This document shows, in pieces, positions 1 to 9,273 of a stretch of DNA of 64,000 nucleotides. The translations under genes were made by a program, and so were the position numbers. The stretch spans positions 947,056 through 1,011,055 of the forward strand of contig NZ_LT732529.1 in assembly GCF_900156865.1 (NCBI RefSeq), given 5' to 3'. Positions within the stretch are counted from its first letter, which is position 1. The number at the start of each line of letters is the position of its first letter. Below the pieces are notes generated by a model. The model was not told the DNA's origin, made no database searches, and saw nothing but the letters and a program-made list of their open reading frames with translations. Source of the DNA: Litchfieldia sinesaloumensis (lineage in GTDB: Bacteria; Bacillota; Bacilli; Bacillales; Bacillaceae_L).

Positions 1-138
<138 letters not shown>

Positions 139-139
<1 letters not shown>

Positions 140-384
140 TGGGTAACCTACAGATGAAAGAGTTAATTAAAACAATCGTACAGCCGCTTGTTGATCACCC
201 TGAAGAAGTTGAAGTAACTGAGACTTCTGATAATCGTAACATCACCTATTTACTTAGTGTGAATAAGGAAGATATGGGTAAGGTTATCGGGAAACAAGGT
301 CGTGTTATTAAGGCGATTAGAACTGTTGTCTACGCAGCAGGGACAGGACATGATAAACGAATTCATCTAGAAATTAACGAATAG
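139..384 (+). CDS. khpA: KhpA-type KH-domain RNA-binding protein (YlqC)
   Basis: This 81-residue protein is essentially one KH domain with the RNA-binding GxxG loop visible as IGKQGR at about residues 50-55. KhpA proteins are small RNA chaperones which, in other Firmicutes, pair with KhpB (Jag) and affect cell division and elongation; that role is family knowledge. The ATG at 139 overlaps the rpsP stop. A second in-frame ATG at 154 would give MKELIKTIV and cannot be excluded, since neither start has a strong ribosome binding site. The gene lies between rpsP and a hairpin at 389-427. Confidence 0.9.
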
Positions 385-388
385 CAAT

Positions 389-427
389 ACAGAAAAAAGG
401 GCGAGGGAAACCTCCCCTTTTTTCTGT
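389..427 (+). terminator. Hairpin after khpA, possible terminator
   Basis: ACAGAAAAAAGGGCGAGG pairs with CCTCCCCTTTTTTCTGT around a GAAA loop, with one unpaired base. The T-run lies in the 3' arm of the stem and not after it, so this may be a weak or read-through terminator; ylqD starts only 24 bases later. It may only lower expression of ylqD-rimM-trmD relative to rpsP. Confidence 0.5.
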
Positions 428-450
428 AAAAACGTAAGGGTTGTGTGCGT

Positions 451-837
451 GTGAAAATTATCCAAAACGTTGAAGTGAAACAAATCTTAACAGAAAACAG
501 CAAAACAAAACTCATCGATTCATTGCAAACCAACAAAAATCAACTCCTAAAAGAATGCGGGCAGCTTACATTCGAACTTAAAAAGATGGAAAAACTTAAT
601 AAGTTTGAACCTTCTAAAATAAATCTATATTTTACAAACGAGATTGAGACTAGGCAGGAAAAAATCAAACAACTTGATTTTCAAATTGAGCAAATACATA
701 TGCTACCACTAGGTAGTGAAATTAAAGAGAAGGAAGTTCAAGCATTACTAGAAATTAACGTAGGTGACAACTGGAACGAAGTAACAACTGCACGAACTAT
801 TGTAATCAAAGAAGGAAGAGTCGAAGAAATTCGTTAG
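451..837 (+). CDS. ylqD: YlqD family protein
   Basis: A 128-residue protein with no enzyme motif. Residues about 20-80 are charged and heptad-like (QLLKECGQLTFELKKMEKL), suggesting a helical or coiled-coil core, and the C-terminal part ending VIKEGRVEEIR looks like a small beta domain. It matches the YlqD position and character in the rpsP-trmD cluster; the function of that family is not established as far as I know. I chose GTG 451 (MKIIQNVEVKQ) because AAGGG at 436-440 is 10 bases upstream; GTG 445 is in frame but only four bases from that site. The stop is 11 bases before rimM. Confidence 0.8.
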   Translation: MKIIQNVEVKQILTENSKTKLIDSLQTNKNQLLKECGQLTFELKKMEKLNKFEPSKINLYFTNEIETRQEKIKQLDFQIEQIHMLPLGSEIKEKEVQALLEINVGDNWNEVTTARTIVIKEGRVEEIR

Positions 838-848
838 AGGTGAGATAA

Positions 849-1361
849 ATGGACAAGTGGTATAACGTCGGAAAGATTGTGAATACTCATGGGATAAGAG
901 GTGAGGTTCGGATTATTTCAAGAACGGATTTCCCTGAAGAGCGATATAAGATTGGAAACACACTGCATATTTTTTTACCTGATACAGAACCAATTGAAGT
1001 TACAGTACAGTCGCACCGTATACATAAAAATTTCGATTTAGTCACATTTGAAGGCTATGATAACGTAAACGATGTGGAACCATTTAAAGGCTCATTAGTG
1101 AAAGTACATGAGAGTCAGCTAGGAGAATTAGAAGAAGGGGAATATTATTTTCATGAAATTGTTGGCTGTACGGTCGTAACAGAGGAAGGTAATGAGATAG
1201 GAATAATAAAGGAGATTTTAACACCAGGTGCAAATGATGTATGGGTCGTAAAGGGAGAGAAGAATAAAGAAGTATTAATTCCGTTTATTGACGATATCGT
1301 CAAGGAAATTAATATCCAGGAAAAACGAATTACGATTCAACTTATGGAAGGATTAATCTAA
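849..1361 (+). CDS. rimM: Ribosome maturation factor RimM
   Basis: 170 residues, the usual RimM length. The N-terminal half ([16 protein letters not shown]) is the RimM beta-barrel, and the C-terminal half is a PRC-barrel recognisable in ANDVWVV and [14 protein letters not shown]. RimM binds S19 in the head of the 30S subunit and helps late 16S rRNA maturation in the cytoplasm. The ATG at 849 follows AGAGGTGAG with good spacing. The gene sits two bases before trmD, the classical co-transcribed pair. Nothing in the sequence is unusual. Confidence 0.96.
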   Translation: MDKWYNVGKIVNTHGIRGEVRIISRTDFPEERYKIGNTLHIFLPDTEPIEVTVQSHRIHKNFDLVTFEGYDNVNDVEPFKGSLVKVHESQLGELEEGEYYFHEIVGCTVVTEEGNEIGIIKEILTPGANDVWVVKGEKNKEVLIPFIDDIVKEINIQEKRITIQLMEGLI

Positions 1362-1363
1362 AA

Positions 1364-2101
1364 ATGAAAATTGATATTTTAACCCTTTTTCCAAATATGT
1401 TCTCAGGTGTACTTGGTGAATCAATCTTAAAAAAGGCTCAGGAAAAAGAAAAAGTTTCGTTTAGAGTGGTAAACTTTCGTGAATACGCTGATAACAAGCA
1501 TCAAAAAGTTGATGATTATCCTTATGGTGGTGGCGCAGGGATGGTGTTAATGCCTCAGCCGATTATTGACGCAGTTGAGGATCTCACTAATCAAACTGAA
1601 ACAAAGCCTAAAGTAATTCTACTTTGTCCCCAGGGTAAAAGATTTACTCAGAAAAAAGCTGAGGAATTGGCAAAAGAAGATCATCTGATATTTATTTGTG
1701 GCCACTATGAAGGGTATGATGAAAGAATCCGCGAACACTTGAATACTGAAGAAATATCAATCGGTGATTTTGTTCTAACCGGTGGAGAGCTTGGAGCAAT
1801 GGTCATCTCGGATAGTGTTGTTCGACTTTTACCTGGAGTTTTGGGAAACGAAGACTCGCCTGTTCTCGATTCCCATAGCACAGGATTATTGGAACATCCC
1901 CATTATACAAGACCTGCAAATTTTCGAGGGATGACAGTTCCAGATGTTTTATTATCGGGAAATCATAAGAATATTGAAGAGTGGAGAGAAAAAGAATCGC
2001 TTCACCGAACCTATAAAAGAAGGCCAGATTTACTCGAAACCTATCAACTTTCATCAAAACAAGAAAAATGGTTAAATGAATTTAAAATAGATAAAGAGTA
2101 A
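1364..2101 (+). CDS. trmD: tRNA (guanine-37-N1)-methyltransferase TrmD
   Basis: TrmD methylates G37 of tRNAs reading CNN codons, using S-adenosylmethionine, and so prevents +1 frameshifting. This 245-residue protein is a standard-length member of the trefoil-knot SPOUT family: [13 protein letters not shown] at the start, [12 protein letters not shown] near residue 50, and the cofactor-binding knot [11 protein letters not shown] to [12 protein letters not shown] at about residues 110-140. The C-terminal region ends in RRPDLLE. It begins two bases after rimM; the AAGGA inside the rimM end serves as ribosome binding site. Confidence 0.97.
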   Translation: MKIDILTLFPNMFSGVLGESILKKAQEKEKVSFRVVNFREYADNKHQKVDDYPYGGGAGMVLMPQPIIDAVEDLTNQTETKPKVILLCPQGKRFTQKKAEELAKEDHLIFICGHYEGYDERIREHLNTEEISIGDFVLTGGELGAMVISDSVVRLLPGVLGNEDSPVLDSHSTGLLEHPHYTRPANFRGMTVPDVLLSGNHKNIEEWREKESLHRTYKRRPDLLETYQLSSKQEKWLNEFKIDKE

Positions 2102-2172
2102 CTATTGCAACGGTAACGGTATTATGGTAATATACTCTTTGTGACTTGGGCAATTTGTCCGTGGTCTTATTA

Positions 2173-2213
2173 AGATGTTCCGCTGCAATGAATGAATATT
2201 GGTAAGAGCATCT
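2173..2213 (+). promoter_or_regulatory. Ribosomal protein L19 leader (autoregulatory RNA)
   Basis: Upstream of rplS, AGATGTTC (2173-2180) pairs with GAGCATCT (2206-2213) as an eight-pair stem with one U-G wobble, closing a 25-base loop. The 3' arm ends five bases before the AAGGAG ribosome binding site at 2219. An L19 leader is a known Rfam family in low-GC Gram-positive bacteria, and position and geometry fit. By analogy L19 would bind its own leader and lower rplS expression; that was not demonstrated here. The leader RNA probably extends upstream to about 2150. Confidence 0.7.
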
Positions 2214-2235
2214 GTTGGAAGGAGTTGAAATGACG

Positions 2236-2580
2236 ATGCAAAACATTATTGAAGAAATCACAAAAGAACAATTAAGAACTGACCTTCCTGAATTCCGTCC
2301 TGGAGATACAGTACGTGTACACGTGAAAGTTATCGAGGGTACTCGTGAACGTATTCAGGTATACGAAGGTGTTGTGATTAAGCGTCGTGGTGGAGGAATT
2401 AGTGAAACATTCACCGTTCGTAAGGTATCTTACGGAGTTGGTGTTGAACGTACATTCCCTGTGCATACACCAAAAATTGCGAAGCTTGAAGTAGTACGCC
2501 GTGGTAAAGTCCGCCGTGCGAAATTATACTACCTACGCGAACTTCGTGGTAAAAAAGCACGTATTAAAGAAATTCGATAA
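2236..2580 (+). CDS. rplS: 50S ribosomal protein L19
   Basis: The 114-residue product [20 protein letters not shown]... has all the L19 hallmarks, including [31 protein letters not shown] and the basic tail [21 protein letters not shown]19 lies at the 30S-50S interface. The longest frame begins at TTG 2215, but that codon overlaps the ribosome binding site AAGGAG (2219-2224). I chose ATG 2236, which matches the N-terminus of B. subtilis L19; ATG 2230 (MTMQN) has a shorter spacing and is possible. The gene is flanked by its leader and a strong terminator. Confidence 0.96.
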   Translation: MQNIIEEITKEQLRTDLPEFRPGDTVRVHVKVIEGTRERIQVYEGVVIKRRGGGISETFTVRKVSYGVGVERTFPVHTPKIAKLEVVRRGKVRRAKLYYLRELRGKKARIKEIR

Positions 2581-2588
2581 TAAAGCAG

Positions 2589-2622
2589 AAAGGAGCTTGT
2601 ATAAAAATAACAAGCTCCTTTT
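2589..2622 (+). terminator. Rho-independent terminator of rplS
   Basis: AAAGGAGCTTGT (2589-2600) pairs perfectly with ACAAGCTCCTTT (2610-2621) around a nine-base A/T loop, and the 3' arm runs into a short T-run. It ends the rpsP-rplS transcription unit. The T-run overlaps the next promoter's -35 box. Confidence 0.88.
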
Positions 2623-2648
2623 ACATTTGCGGAAGTAATCTTTATAAT
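2620..2648 (+). promoter_or_regulatory. SigA-type promoter for lepB
   Basis: TTTACA at 2620-2625 (five of six bases of TTGACA), a 17-base spacer, and a perfect TATAAT at 2643-2648. The start site would be about 2655, giving a leader of roughly 75 bases before lepB. The -35 box overlaps the U-tract of the rplS terminator. Confidence 0.75.
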
Positions 2649-2731
2649 AGAAGAATATAGAAGAAATAATACATAATTAATGGTGAAAAAAAGCTATTCT
2701 ATATAGAGAGAAAAGAACAGGTGGAGGAGCA

Positions 2732-3268
2732 ATGATGGCCAAACAAAAAAATGAACTTTGGGAGTGGATTAAGGCGTTAGCAGTTGCTGTTATTTTAGCA
2801 GCAGTTATACGTTATTTTTTCTTTGCACCGATTGTAGTAGACGGGCTATCAATGATGCCAACTCTTCATCACCAAGACCGTATGATAGTCAATAAGATTG
2901 GTTATAAGGTCGGTGAACCTGAACGCTTTGATATAGTTGTCTTTCACGCTACAGTTGAAAAGGACTATATTAAGCGTATTATTGGATTACCAGGTGATCG
3001 AATTGAATACAAAGACGATATCCTCTTCATTAATGGAGAACCATACCAAGAACCATATCTTGATGAATATAAGAAGAATTTAATTGACGGTCCTTTAACA
3101 GACCCATTTATTTTAGAAGAAGTACCAGAAGGGCATTTGTTTGTCATGGGAGACAATCGTCGTTATAGCAAGGACTCACGCCATATTGGTCCTGTACCTA
3201 TTGGTGAAGTCCTGGGAGAAACAAGTTTAATCTACTGGCCACTTTCCGACTTTGGCATCGTTAAATAG
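2732..3268 (+). CDS. lepB: Type I signal peptidase (SipS/LepB family)
   Basis: This 178-residue membrane enzyme removes signal peptides from exported proteins on the outer face of the membrane. One N-terminal membrane segment (about residues 14-35) precedes the catalytic domain. The nucleophile Ser40 lies in DGLSMMPT and the general base Lys81 in YIKRIIGLPGD; the conserved GDNRRYSKDSRHIG box follows near residue 140. With a single anchor it is the short Gram-positive type. GGAGG at 2723-2727 could serve ATG 2732 or the adjacent ATG 2735. As I recall, B. subtilis 168 has no signal peptidase gene at this position; other bacilli do. Confidence 0.95.
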   Translation: MMAKQKNELWEWIKALAVAVILAAVIRYFFFAPIVVDGLSMMPTLHHQDRMIVNKIGYKVGEPERFDIVVFHATVEKDYIKRIIGLPGDRIEYKDDILFINGEPYQEPYLDEYKKNLIDGPLTDPFILEEVPEGHLFVMGDNRRYSKDSRHIGPVPIGEVLGETSLIYWPLSDFGIVK

Positions 3269-3319
3269 GCATCGAACAGAATGTATACAAAAATTAACCA
3301 AATAAGTTGGTGAAGTAAT

Positions 3320-4162
3320 ATGACAATTCAATGGTTTCCTGGCCACATGGCTAAAGCAAGAAGACAAGTTACCGAAAAACTCTCATTAATTGATATCGTA
3401 TTCGAACTTGTTGATGCTAGAATTCCGGCATCATCACGAAACCCAATGATAGATGAAATTATCAAAAATAAGCCAAGGCTTCTACTGTTAAATAAAGCAG
3501 ACATGGCCGACCCAAAAATTACAAAAGAATGGCTGGAGTATTACAAAGAAAATGGTGTACATGCCCTAGCTATTAACTCACAAGCAGGCAATGGGATGAA
3601 GCAAATCGTAAGTGAATCAAAGCTAATCCTCAAAGATAAGTTTGACAAAATGGCTGCGAAGGGGATACGACCACGTGCGATTCGTTCTTTAATTGTTGGT
3701 ATCCCGAATGTTGGAAAATCAACTTTAATTAATCGCTTAGCTAAGAAAAATATCGCTCAAACTGGTGATCGACCTGGGATCACGAAGTCTCAACAGTGGA
3801 TTAAGGTTGGAAAGGAATTGGAACTTCTTGATACACCAGGGATCCTATGGCCAAAATTCGAAGACCAAGAAGTAGGCCTTAAATTAGCTACTACAGGTGC
3901 AATTAAAGATACTATTTTAAACTTACAAGATATTGCAGTATATGCTCTTCGATTTTTAGAGGAAAACTATCCGGAAGCCTTAAAGGATCGCTTTAATCTA
4001 GAGGAAATACCGGAGGACATTGTAAGTTTATTTGATGAAATTGCTAAACGCCGGGGTAGTATGATGTCCGGTGGTTTAATAGACTACGATAAGACTGCAG
4101 AATTAATAATCCGAGAAATTCGAACTGAAAAACTAGGCAGGCTCACATTCGAACAACCATAA
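3320..4162 (+). CDS. rbgA: Ribosome biogenesis GTPase RbgA (YlqF)
   Basis: RbgA is a circularly permuted GTPase required for a late step of 50S assembly, acting near L16 and helix 38 in B. subtilis. The permutation is visible: G4 (NKAD, residues 58-61) and G5 (near 87-90) precede G1 (GIPNVGKST, 127-135), G2 (PGITK) and G3 (DTPG, 171-174). The N-terminus [11 protein letters not shown] is characteristic of the family, and a C-terminal helical RNA-binding domain follows. Length 280 residues is normal. GGTGAAG lies upstream of ATG 3320. A terminator follows the stop immediately. Confidence 0.97.
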   Translation: MTIQWFPGHMAKARRQVTEKLSLIDIVFELVDARIPASSRNPMIDEIIKNKPRLLLLNKADMADPKITKEWLEYYKENGVHALAINSQAGNGMKQIVSESKLILKDKFDKMAAKGIRPRAIRSLIVGIPNVGKSTLINRLAKKNIAQTGDRPGITKSQQWIKVGKELELLDTPGILWPKFEDQEVGLKLATTGAIKDTILNLQDIAVYALRFLEENYPEALKDRFNLEEIPEDIVSLFDEIAKRRGSMMSGGLIDYDKTAELIIREIRTEKLGRLTFEQP

Positions 4163-4196
4163 AAGGTTCGCACAATGCGAGCCTTCATTTTTTTTT
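4163..4196 (+). terminator. Rho-independent terminator of rbgA
   Basis: AAGGTTCGCA (4163-4172) pairs with TGCGAGCCTT (4176-4185) with one G-U pair and a three-base loop. A run of nine T follows at 4188-4196. This ends the lepB-rbgA unit. The T-run merges into TTTACA (4194-4199), a possible weak -35 box for rnhB. Confidence 0.9.
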
Positions 4197-4246
4197 ACAA
4201 ATGACGATATTAATTACATAGAGATTTATTAATTGAAGGTGAAGAA

Positions 4247-5023
4247 ATGGCAGAATTAACGATAAAAGAGATTGAAAAGAAATTAACTTCAATACAAGAC
4301 GAAAAAGATGAGTTTCTTAAAGATTGCGAACAAGATACCCGAAAAGGTGTTCAGGCTCTAGTCCAGCGTTGGAAAAAGAATAAGGCTGAGGAAAAGGCAT
4401 TGGAGCAACAATATAAGGATATGACCCAGTATGAACAAGCGCTATATAAAAAGGGATATAAGCTTATTGCAGGTGTAGATGAAGTAGGTCGTGGTCCGTT
4501 GGCAGGTCCAGTTGTAGCTGCAGCAGTTATTTTACCACAAGACGCCTATTTACCAGGTATAAATGATTCAAAGAAAATAACTGAACAAAAAAGGGAAGAA
4601 TTATTTAAACAGATAACTGATTGTGCTATTTCGATTGGAATTGGAATTATACCGGCTAATGTAATAGATGATGTAAATATTTTACAAGCAACTAAACAGG
4701 CGATGAAGAAAGCACTTTTGAGTTTGTCTGAAAAACCTGACCATCTTCTAATAGACGCACTAGAACTGCCAATCGAAATTCCTCAAACTTCAATTATAAA
4801 AGGGGACTCAAAAAGTGTCTCAATCGCAGCAAGCTCAATTATTGCTAAGGTGACAAGGGATCGTTTAATGGTAAGATTAAGTAATGATTATCCACAGTAT
4901 GGATTTGAAAAACATATGGGCTATGGTACTGCATATCATCTTGAAGCGTTAAAAAAATATGGGATAACAAATGAACACCGTCGTTCGTTTGCTCCGGTTC
5001 GAGAGTTAATAGAGTATAAATGA
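4247..5023 (+). CDS. rnhB: Ribonuclease HII
   Basis: RNase HII cleaves the RNA strand of RNA-DNA hybrids and removes single ribonucleotides misincorporated in DNA. The catalytic acids are visible as D78 and E79 in [15 protein letters not shown]170 in LLIDALELP and D187 in [16 protein letters not shown] follows. The 258-residue length includes a charged helical N-terminal extension of about 70 residues, normal for Bacillus RnhB but absent in E. coli. GAAGGTGAAG precedes ATG 4247. The stop overlaps the ylqG start (ATGA), so rnhB, ylqG and ylqH are probably translationally coupled. Confidence 0.97.
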   Translation: MAELTIKEIEKKLTSIQDEKDEFLKDCEQDTRKGVQALVQRWKKNKAEEKALEQQYKDMTQYEQALYKKGYKLIAGVDEVGRGPLAGPVVAAAVILPQDAYLPGINDSKKITEQKREELFKQITDCAISIGIGIIPANVIDDVNILQATKQAMKKALLSLSEKPDHLLIDALELPIEIPQTSIIKGDSKSVSIAASSIIAKVTRDRLMVRLSNDYPQYGFEKHMGYGTAYHLEALKKYGITNEHRRSFAPVRELIEYK

Positions 5024-5622
5024 TGCTACCAATCAATGTAATCCAAACACTAATTAAGAGTGGAGCCATTCAACAGCTTCACTCTTTATCAAATGTAAAT
5101 TCAGGAGAACAAAAGCCACAAAATCCTACTCCAAAGATCCTAAACCTAATGCAAGCTATTAAGAATGATACGACTGAAAATAGTCTCCAACATGGCTCAC
5201 TACAAAAGACGGACACTGTAGAACTAACTACAAGTGAATCTAGCCAATTTCTTCAACAACAAATTACGATTCAAACCAAAGAATATGAAAATATCTATTT
5301 ACGTATGTCTGGAAGGAAAAAAAATGATAAGCTTGATCCTGATTTTTGCCGTCTGCTTTTTTCTCTTGTACTCAAAAATTTAGATGAAGTGGTCATAGAT
5401 GTAAAGGTTCAAAATCGGATTATCTCACTAACAATTTTTAGTCACGCACAGGGAATTGAGTCTTTAGTTGGTGAACTAAGGTCCTCCCTTCAAAAGAATC
5501 TAGAATCGATAGGTTATCAGCTTTCCTCTGTAAAAATAGGGAATGTAGGAGTGTCTGCCGGTGACGAAAAGGTTGAAAAAAGCTTAGCTAATCTTCAAGA
5601 AAGAGTGGATTGTAAAATATGA
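5020..5622 (+). CDS. ylqG: YlqG-like protein with a FliK-like C-terminal domain
   Basis: 200 residues, no close function recognised. Residues 1-90 are polar and low in structure (many Ser, Gln, Thr). Residues about 95-190 form an alternating alpha/beta stretch resembling the C-terminal domain of hook-length protein FliK: a beta pair ([18 protein letters not shown]), then a long helix ([21 protein letters not shown]), then a final strand ([11 protein letters not shown]). That resemblance is my reading and needs a profile search. The start overlaps the rnhB stop and the stop overlaps ylqH (ATGA), so it depends on coupling and has no ribosome binding site of its own. Confidence 0.6.
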   Translation: MMLPINVIQTLIKSGAIQQLHSLSNVNSGEQKPQNPTPKILNLMQAIKNDTTENSLQHGSLQKTDTVELTTSESSQFLQQQITIQTKEYENIYLRMSGRKKNDKLDPDFCRLLFSLVLKNLDEVVIDVKVQNRIISLTIFSHAQGIESLVGELRSSLQKNLESIGYQLSSVKIGNVGVSAGDEKVEKSLANLQERVDCKI

Positions 5623-5909
5623 AAAAGCTGATTCAGAAGGAAGAGATTAAAGCTGTTGCTTTGTCATATGAAGATAAAATGGATGCTGAGCCTAAGGTAG
5701 TTGCAAAAGGTAAAGGGTTGATTGCGCAGAATATAATAAAGAAAGCTCAGGAAAATAATATCCCTATACAAGAGGACTCTGCTTTAGTAGAGTTGTTGGA
5801 AGAACTTAGTCTAAATGAAGGGATACCTGAGGAATTATATCAGGTCATTGCGGAAATCTTTGCTTTTGTTTACAACATGGACAAAACCATAGGTGTATCC
5901 AAAAAATAG
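5619..5909 (+). CDS. ylqH: YlqH, FlhB C-terminal-domain homologue (FlhX-like)
   Basis: This 96-residue protein matches the cytoplasmic C-terminal domain of the export switch protein FlhB. KAVALSYEDKMDAEPKVVAK parallels the flhB product of this same window (AIALKYDESKMDAPFVVAKG), and the end EELYQVIAEIFAFVYNM parallels its EEYFKAVAEILAYVYRL. It has no membrane segments and lacks the NPTH autocleavage motif, starting just after that point. Such stand-alone homologues are annotated as EscU/YscU/HrcU-family switch proteins; their role is unclear. It is coupled to ylqG by ATGA overlap. Confidence 0.85.
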   Translation: MKKLIQKEEIKAVALSYEDKMDAEPKVVAKGKGLIAQNIIKKAQENNIPIQEDSALVELLEELSLNEGIPEELYQVIAEIFAFVYNMDKTIGVSKK

Positions 5910-6115
5910 TTTCTTGGAATAGTATTTTTGTCGATTTTAACATAAAAAACAACAAATTCAAGCGAAACGGTAGACAAGTAGACTTTTCAGTTATAAAATG
6001 AAAGCGCAGTCTAATTTTTGTCAATTTAGCGTCATTCTTATCTGGGAGAAGCCCGGGTATTAAATGATGTAATTTTCTATGCAAAGAAGATTTTTCGGAA
6101 TACTTCTAATTGTCA

Positions 6116-6144
6116 TAGAAAGTTTAAAAAAGAAAATGTATAAT
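6116..6144 (+). promoter_or_regulatory. Probable SigA promoter for sucCD
   Basis: The 291-base gap between ylqH and sucC holds no gene. TAGAAA (6116-6121, four of six) and a perfect TATAAT (6139-6144) are separated by 17 bases, giving a start near 6151 and a leader of about 50 bases. TTGTCA at 6110-6115 is a better -35 box but 23 bases away. No terminator was seen after ylqH. Confidence 0.5.
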
Positions 6145-6200
6145 AACATTTGGACTGACAAATTATTCTTTGCTTTTTACATAAGAATGGAGGATGGGAA

Positions 6201-7361
6201 ATGAATATCCATGAGTATCAAGGAAAAGAGATCCTCAGACAATATGGGGTAGCTGTTCCAAATGGTAAGGTTGCGTTCACAGTTGATGAAGCTGTTGAAG
6301 CTGCTAAAGAGCTTGGCTCCCAAGTTTGTGTAGTTAAAGCACAAATTCACGCAGGGGGTCGTGGTAAAGCTGGTGGGGTTAAAGTAGCAAAAAACCTAGA
6401 TGAGGTACGTGAATATGCAAATGAAATTCTAGGTAAAACGCTTGTTACACACCAAACTGGTCCAGAAGGAAAAGAAGTTAAACGTCTTCTTATTGAAGAA
6501 GGCTGCGATATTAAAAAAGAGTACTATATTGGACTAGTACTTGATCGTGCGACCTCTCGTGTTGTTTTAATGGCATCTGAAGAAGGTGGAACAGAAATTG
6601 AAGAGGTTGCTGAAAAAACACCTGAAAAGATTTTCAAAGAAGTTATCGATCCGGTAGTTGGATTATTACCATTCCAAGCACGTCGAATTGCTTTCAATAT
6701 TAATATTCCAAAAGAATTAGTAAACCAAGCTGTTAAGTTCATGACAGCTTTATATACTGCATTCGTTGAAAAGGATTGCTCAATTGCAGAAATTAATCCT
6801 TTAGTCGTAACAGGTGACGGAAAGGTTATGGCACTTGATGCAAAATTAAACTTTGATGCTAACGCATTATACCGTCAAAAGGACGTATTAGAATACCGTG
6901 ACCTAGACGAAGAAGATGCAAAAGAAATAGAAGCATCAAAACATGATTTAAGCTATATTTCACTAGATGGTAACATCGGATGTATGGTAAACGGAGCAGG
7001 TCTCGCGATGTCCACAATGGATATTATCAAGCACTATGGCGGAGAACCCGCGAACTTCCTTGACGTTGGGGGCGGCGCAACTGCAGAAAAGGTTACCGAA
7101 GCCTTCAAAATCATTCTATCTGACGAAAGTGTAAAAGGTATTTTTGTAAATATCTTTGGCGGAATTATGAAGTGTGATGTTATTGCAGAAGGTGTAATAG
7201 CTGCTACAAAAGAAGTAGGCTTGGAAATTCCTCTAGTAGTACGTCTTGAAGGAACAAACGTAGATTTAGGTAAGAAGATTTTATCAGAATCTGGTCTAAA
7301 TATTACTGCTGCTGAATCAATGGCAGACGGTGCACAAAAAATCGTATCACTAGTAGGATAG
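6201..7361 (+). CDS. sucC: Succinyl-CoA synthetase beta subunit (ADP-forming)
   Basis: The beta subunit binds nucleotide and succinate in the TCA-cycle step converting succinyl-CoA to succinate with substrate-level phosphorylation. The 386-residue protein has the N-terminal ATP-grasp fold ([29 protein letters not shown] near residues 51-62), the metal-binding segment EINPLV...[11 protein letters not shown] near 195-220, and a C-terminal CoA-ligase domain with LDVGGGA and [14 protein letters not shown] at 6189-6193 is seven bases before ATG 6201. sucD follows after 17 bases, forming a two-gene operon. Confidence 0.97.
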   Translation: MNIHEYQGKEILRQYGVAVPNGKVAFTVDEAVEAAKELGSQVCVVKAQIHAGGRGKAGGVKVAKNLDEVREYANEILGKTLVTHQTGPEGKEVKRLLIEEGCDIKKEYYIGLVLDRATSRVVLMASEEGGTEIEEVAEKTPEKIFKEVIDPVVGLLPFQARRIAFNINIPKELVNQAVKFMTALYTAFVEKDCSIAEINPLVVTGDGKVMALDAKLNFDANALYRQKDVLEYRDLDEEDAKEIEASKHDLSYISLDGNIGCMVNGAGLAMSTMDIIKHYGGEPANFLDVGGGATAEKVTEAFKIILSDESVKGIFVNIFGGIMKCDVIAEGVIAATKEVGLEIPLVVRLEGTNVDLGKKILSESGLNITAAESMADGAQKIVSLVG

Positions 7362-7378
7362 AAAGGCAGGGGACAAAC

Positions 7379-8281
7379 ATGAGTGTTTTTGTTAATAAAG
7401 ATACAAAAGTAATTGTTCAGGGGATAACAGGTGCTACTGCATTATTCCATACAAAGCAAATGCTAGAATATGGTACTAAAATTGTTGGTGGTACTTCTCC
7501 TGGAAAAGGTGGAACTGAAGTAGAGGGTGTTCCTGTATTCAATACTGTGAAAGACGCAGTCAATCAAACAGGTGCGACAGCTTCAGTAATTTATGTACCA
7601 GCACCATTTGCTGCTGATGCAATTATGGAAGCAGTTGATGCTGAATTAGATTTAGCAATTTGTATTACAGAGCATATTCCGGTATTAGATATGGTTAAGG
7701 TGAAGCGCTATATGGAAGGGAAGAAGACTCGTTTAGTGGGTCCTAACTGTCCAGGTGTAATCACTGCTGATGAATGTAAAATTGGAATTATGCCAGGGTA
7801 TATCCACAAAAAAGGACATGTTGGTGTAGTATCACGTTCTGGTACTTTAACTTACGAAGCAGTACATCAATTAACACAAGCTGGAATTGGTCAAACAACG
7901 GCTGTAGGTATTGGTGGAGACCCTGTAAATGGAACAAATTTCATCGATGTATTAAAAGCTTTTAATGAAGATGAAGAAACATATGCTGTTATTATGATTG
8001 GTGAAATCGGAGGAACAGCTGAAGAGGAAGCTGCTGAGTGGGTTAAAGCAAATATGACTAAGCCGGTAGTAGGATTCATCGGTGGACAGACTGCACCTCC
8101 TGGAAAGCGCATGGGCCACGCTGGTGCGATTATTTCTGGTGGTAAGGGTACAGCTGCCGAAAAGATTAAAACAATGAACGAATGTGGAATTAAAGTTGCT
8201 GAAACACCATCAGTAATGGGTGAGACGTTAATTTCCGTTCTTAAAGAACAAGGTTTATACGAAAAGTGTAAAACTCACTAA
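7379..8281 (+). CDS. sucD: Succinyl-CoA synthetase alpha subunit
   Basis: The alpha subunit binds CoA and carries the phosphohistidine intermediate. His247 in MGHAGA corresponds to the phosphorylated histidine of E. coli SucD (His246). The N-terminal Rossmann CoA-binding domain starts [14 protein letters not shown], and the GPNCPG and GIGGDPVNG loops are present. Length 300 is standard. The partner sucC lies directly upstream with a 17-base gap containing AGGCAGGGG as ribosome binding site. A terminator follows. Confidence 0.97.
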   Translation: MSVFVNKDTKVIVQGITGATALFHTKQMLEYGTKIVGGTSPGKGGTEVEGVPVFNTVKDAVNQTGATASVIYVPAPFAADAIMEAVDAELDLAICITEHIPVLDMVKVKRYMEGKKTRLVGPNCPGVITADECKIGIMPGYIHKKGHVGVVSRSGTLTYEAVHQLTQAGIGQTTAVGIGGDPVNGTNFIDVLKAFNEDEETYAVIMIGEIGGTAEEEAAEWVKANMTKPVVGFIGGQTAPPGKRMGHAGAIISGGKGTAAEKIKTMNECGIKVAETPSVMGETLISVLKEQGLYEKCKTH

Positions 8282-8296
8282 TAAAATACATGTATT

Positions 8297-8329
8297 GAGG
8301 CAGTTCACTTCTTCAGAACTGTCTCTTTT
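8297..8329 (+). terminator. Rho-independent terminator of sucCD
   Basis: GAGGCAGTTC (8297-8306) pairs with GAACTGTCTC (8316-8325), one G-U pair, followed by TTTT. It separates sucCD from dprA, whose ribosome binding site lies 15 bases further on. Confidence 0.82.
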
Positions 8330-8352
8330 CTGATGTGAAAAAAGGAGAATTT

Positions 8353-9246
8353 ATGAACAATTTACGCGAGAGGTTAATACATTTACACCACTGTCGAGGT
8401 ATAGGCTGGAAATCTATATTTCAAATATTACAGAATGACCCCACACTTTCTACTATTTATAATACCCCTTCTTCTTATTATGAAAGGATCCTTCCTTTGT
8501 CTAAATCTCAAATGAATATTTTTTTAAAAGATTTGCATTCTATACCAATCCAAAGTATGCTAAAACAATATAGGAATAATAATGTGGGGATAATTACCAT
8601 CTTTGATCAAGAGTACCCTCGTCTTTTAAAGGAAATTTATGATCCACCATGGGTATTATATACGGCCGGAGACACCGCATTGTTAAATAGCGAAAAATTA
8701 TTGAGTGTTGTAGGCTCTCGTACACCATCAGCTACGAGCAAACAAAGTATGACAAAGGTGTTGGCACCTTTAATCAACCAAAGTTGGGTAATGGTTAGTG
8801 GTCTGGCAAGAGGAATTGATACGATTGCGCATCAATTGGCAATCTATCATAATGGGAAAACAATAGCTGTGATAGCTGGCGGACTTTATCATATCTATCC
8901 TCAAGAAAATAAACATTTAGCAACGACCATATCTCAAAATCATATAATAATTTCTGAATATCCACCAAATACAAGACCAGAAAAATGGCAGTTTCCGATG
9001 CGGAATCGAATTATAAGCGGTTTAGCACAGGGAACTCTGGTAGTTGAAGCAAAGGAAAGAAGTGGTTCTTTAATAACTGCCGATCAAGCACTCAACCAGG
9101 GCAGAGAGGTGTTTGCTATCCCGGGTTCAATTTTAGAACTTTCTTGCATAGGAACGAATAAATTGATCCAAACGGGAGCAAAACTAGTCCTCACAAGTGA
9201 GGATATTTTATCAGAAATTCATGTTAGTACTAAAAATAAATCATAA
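8353..9246 (+). CDS. dprA: DNA-processing protein DprA (Smf)
   Basis: DprA binds incoming single-stranded DNA and loads RecA during natural transformation; it is also widespread in bacteria not known to be competent. The 297-residue protein has a short helical N-terminus and then the DprA Rossmann core: VVGSRTPS, SGLARGIDTIAHQ, AVIAGGLYHIYPQEN, and ERSGSLITADQAL followed by FAIPGS. The longest frame starts at GTG 8335, but AAAGGAG (8341-8347) lies inside it and points to ATG 8353. The gene stands between sucD and topA as in B. subtilis. Confidence 0.94.
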   Translation: MNNLRERLIHLHHCRGIGWKSIFQILQNDPTLSTIYNTPSSYYERILPLSKSQMNIFLKDLHSIPIQSMLKQYRNNNVGIITIFDQEYPRLLKEIYDPPWVLYTAGDTALLNSEKLLSVVGSRTPSATSKQSMTKVLAPLINQSWVMVSGLARGIDTIAHQLAIYHNGKTIAVIAGGLYHIYPQENKHLATTISQNHIIISEYPPNTRPEKWQFPMRNRIISGLAQGTLVVEAKERSGSLITADQALNQGREVFAIPGSILELSCIGTNKLIQTGAKLVLTSEDILSEIHVSTKNKS

Positions 9247-9273
9247 TATTTGTATAAAAATTATCATAACAGT

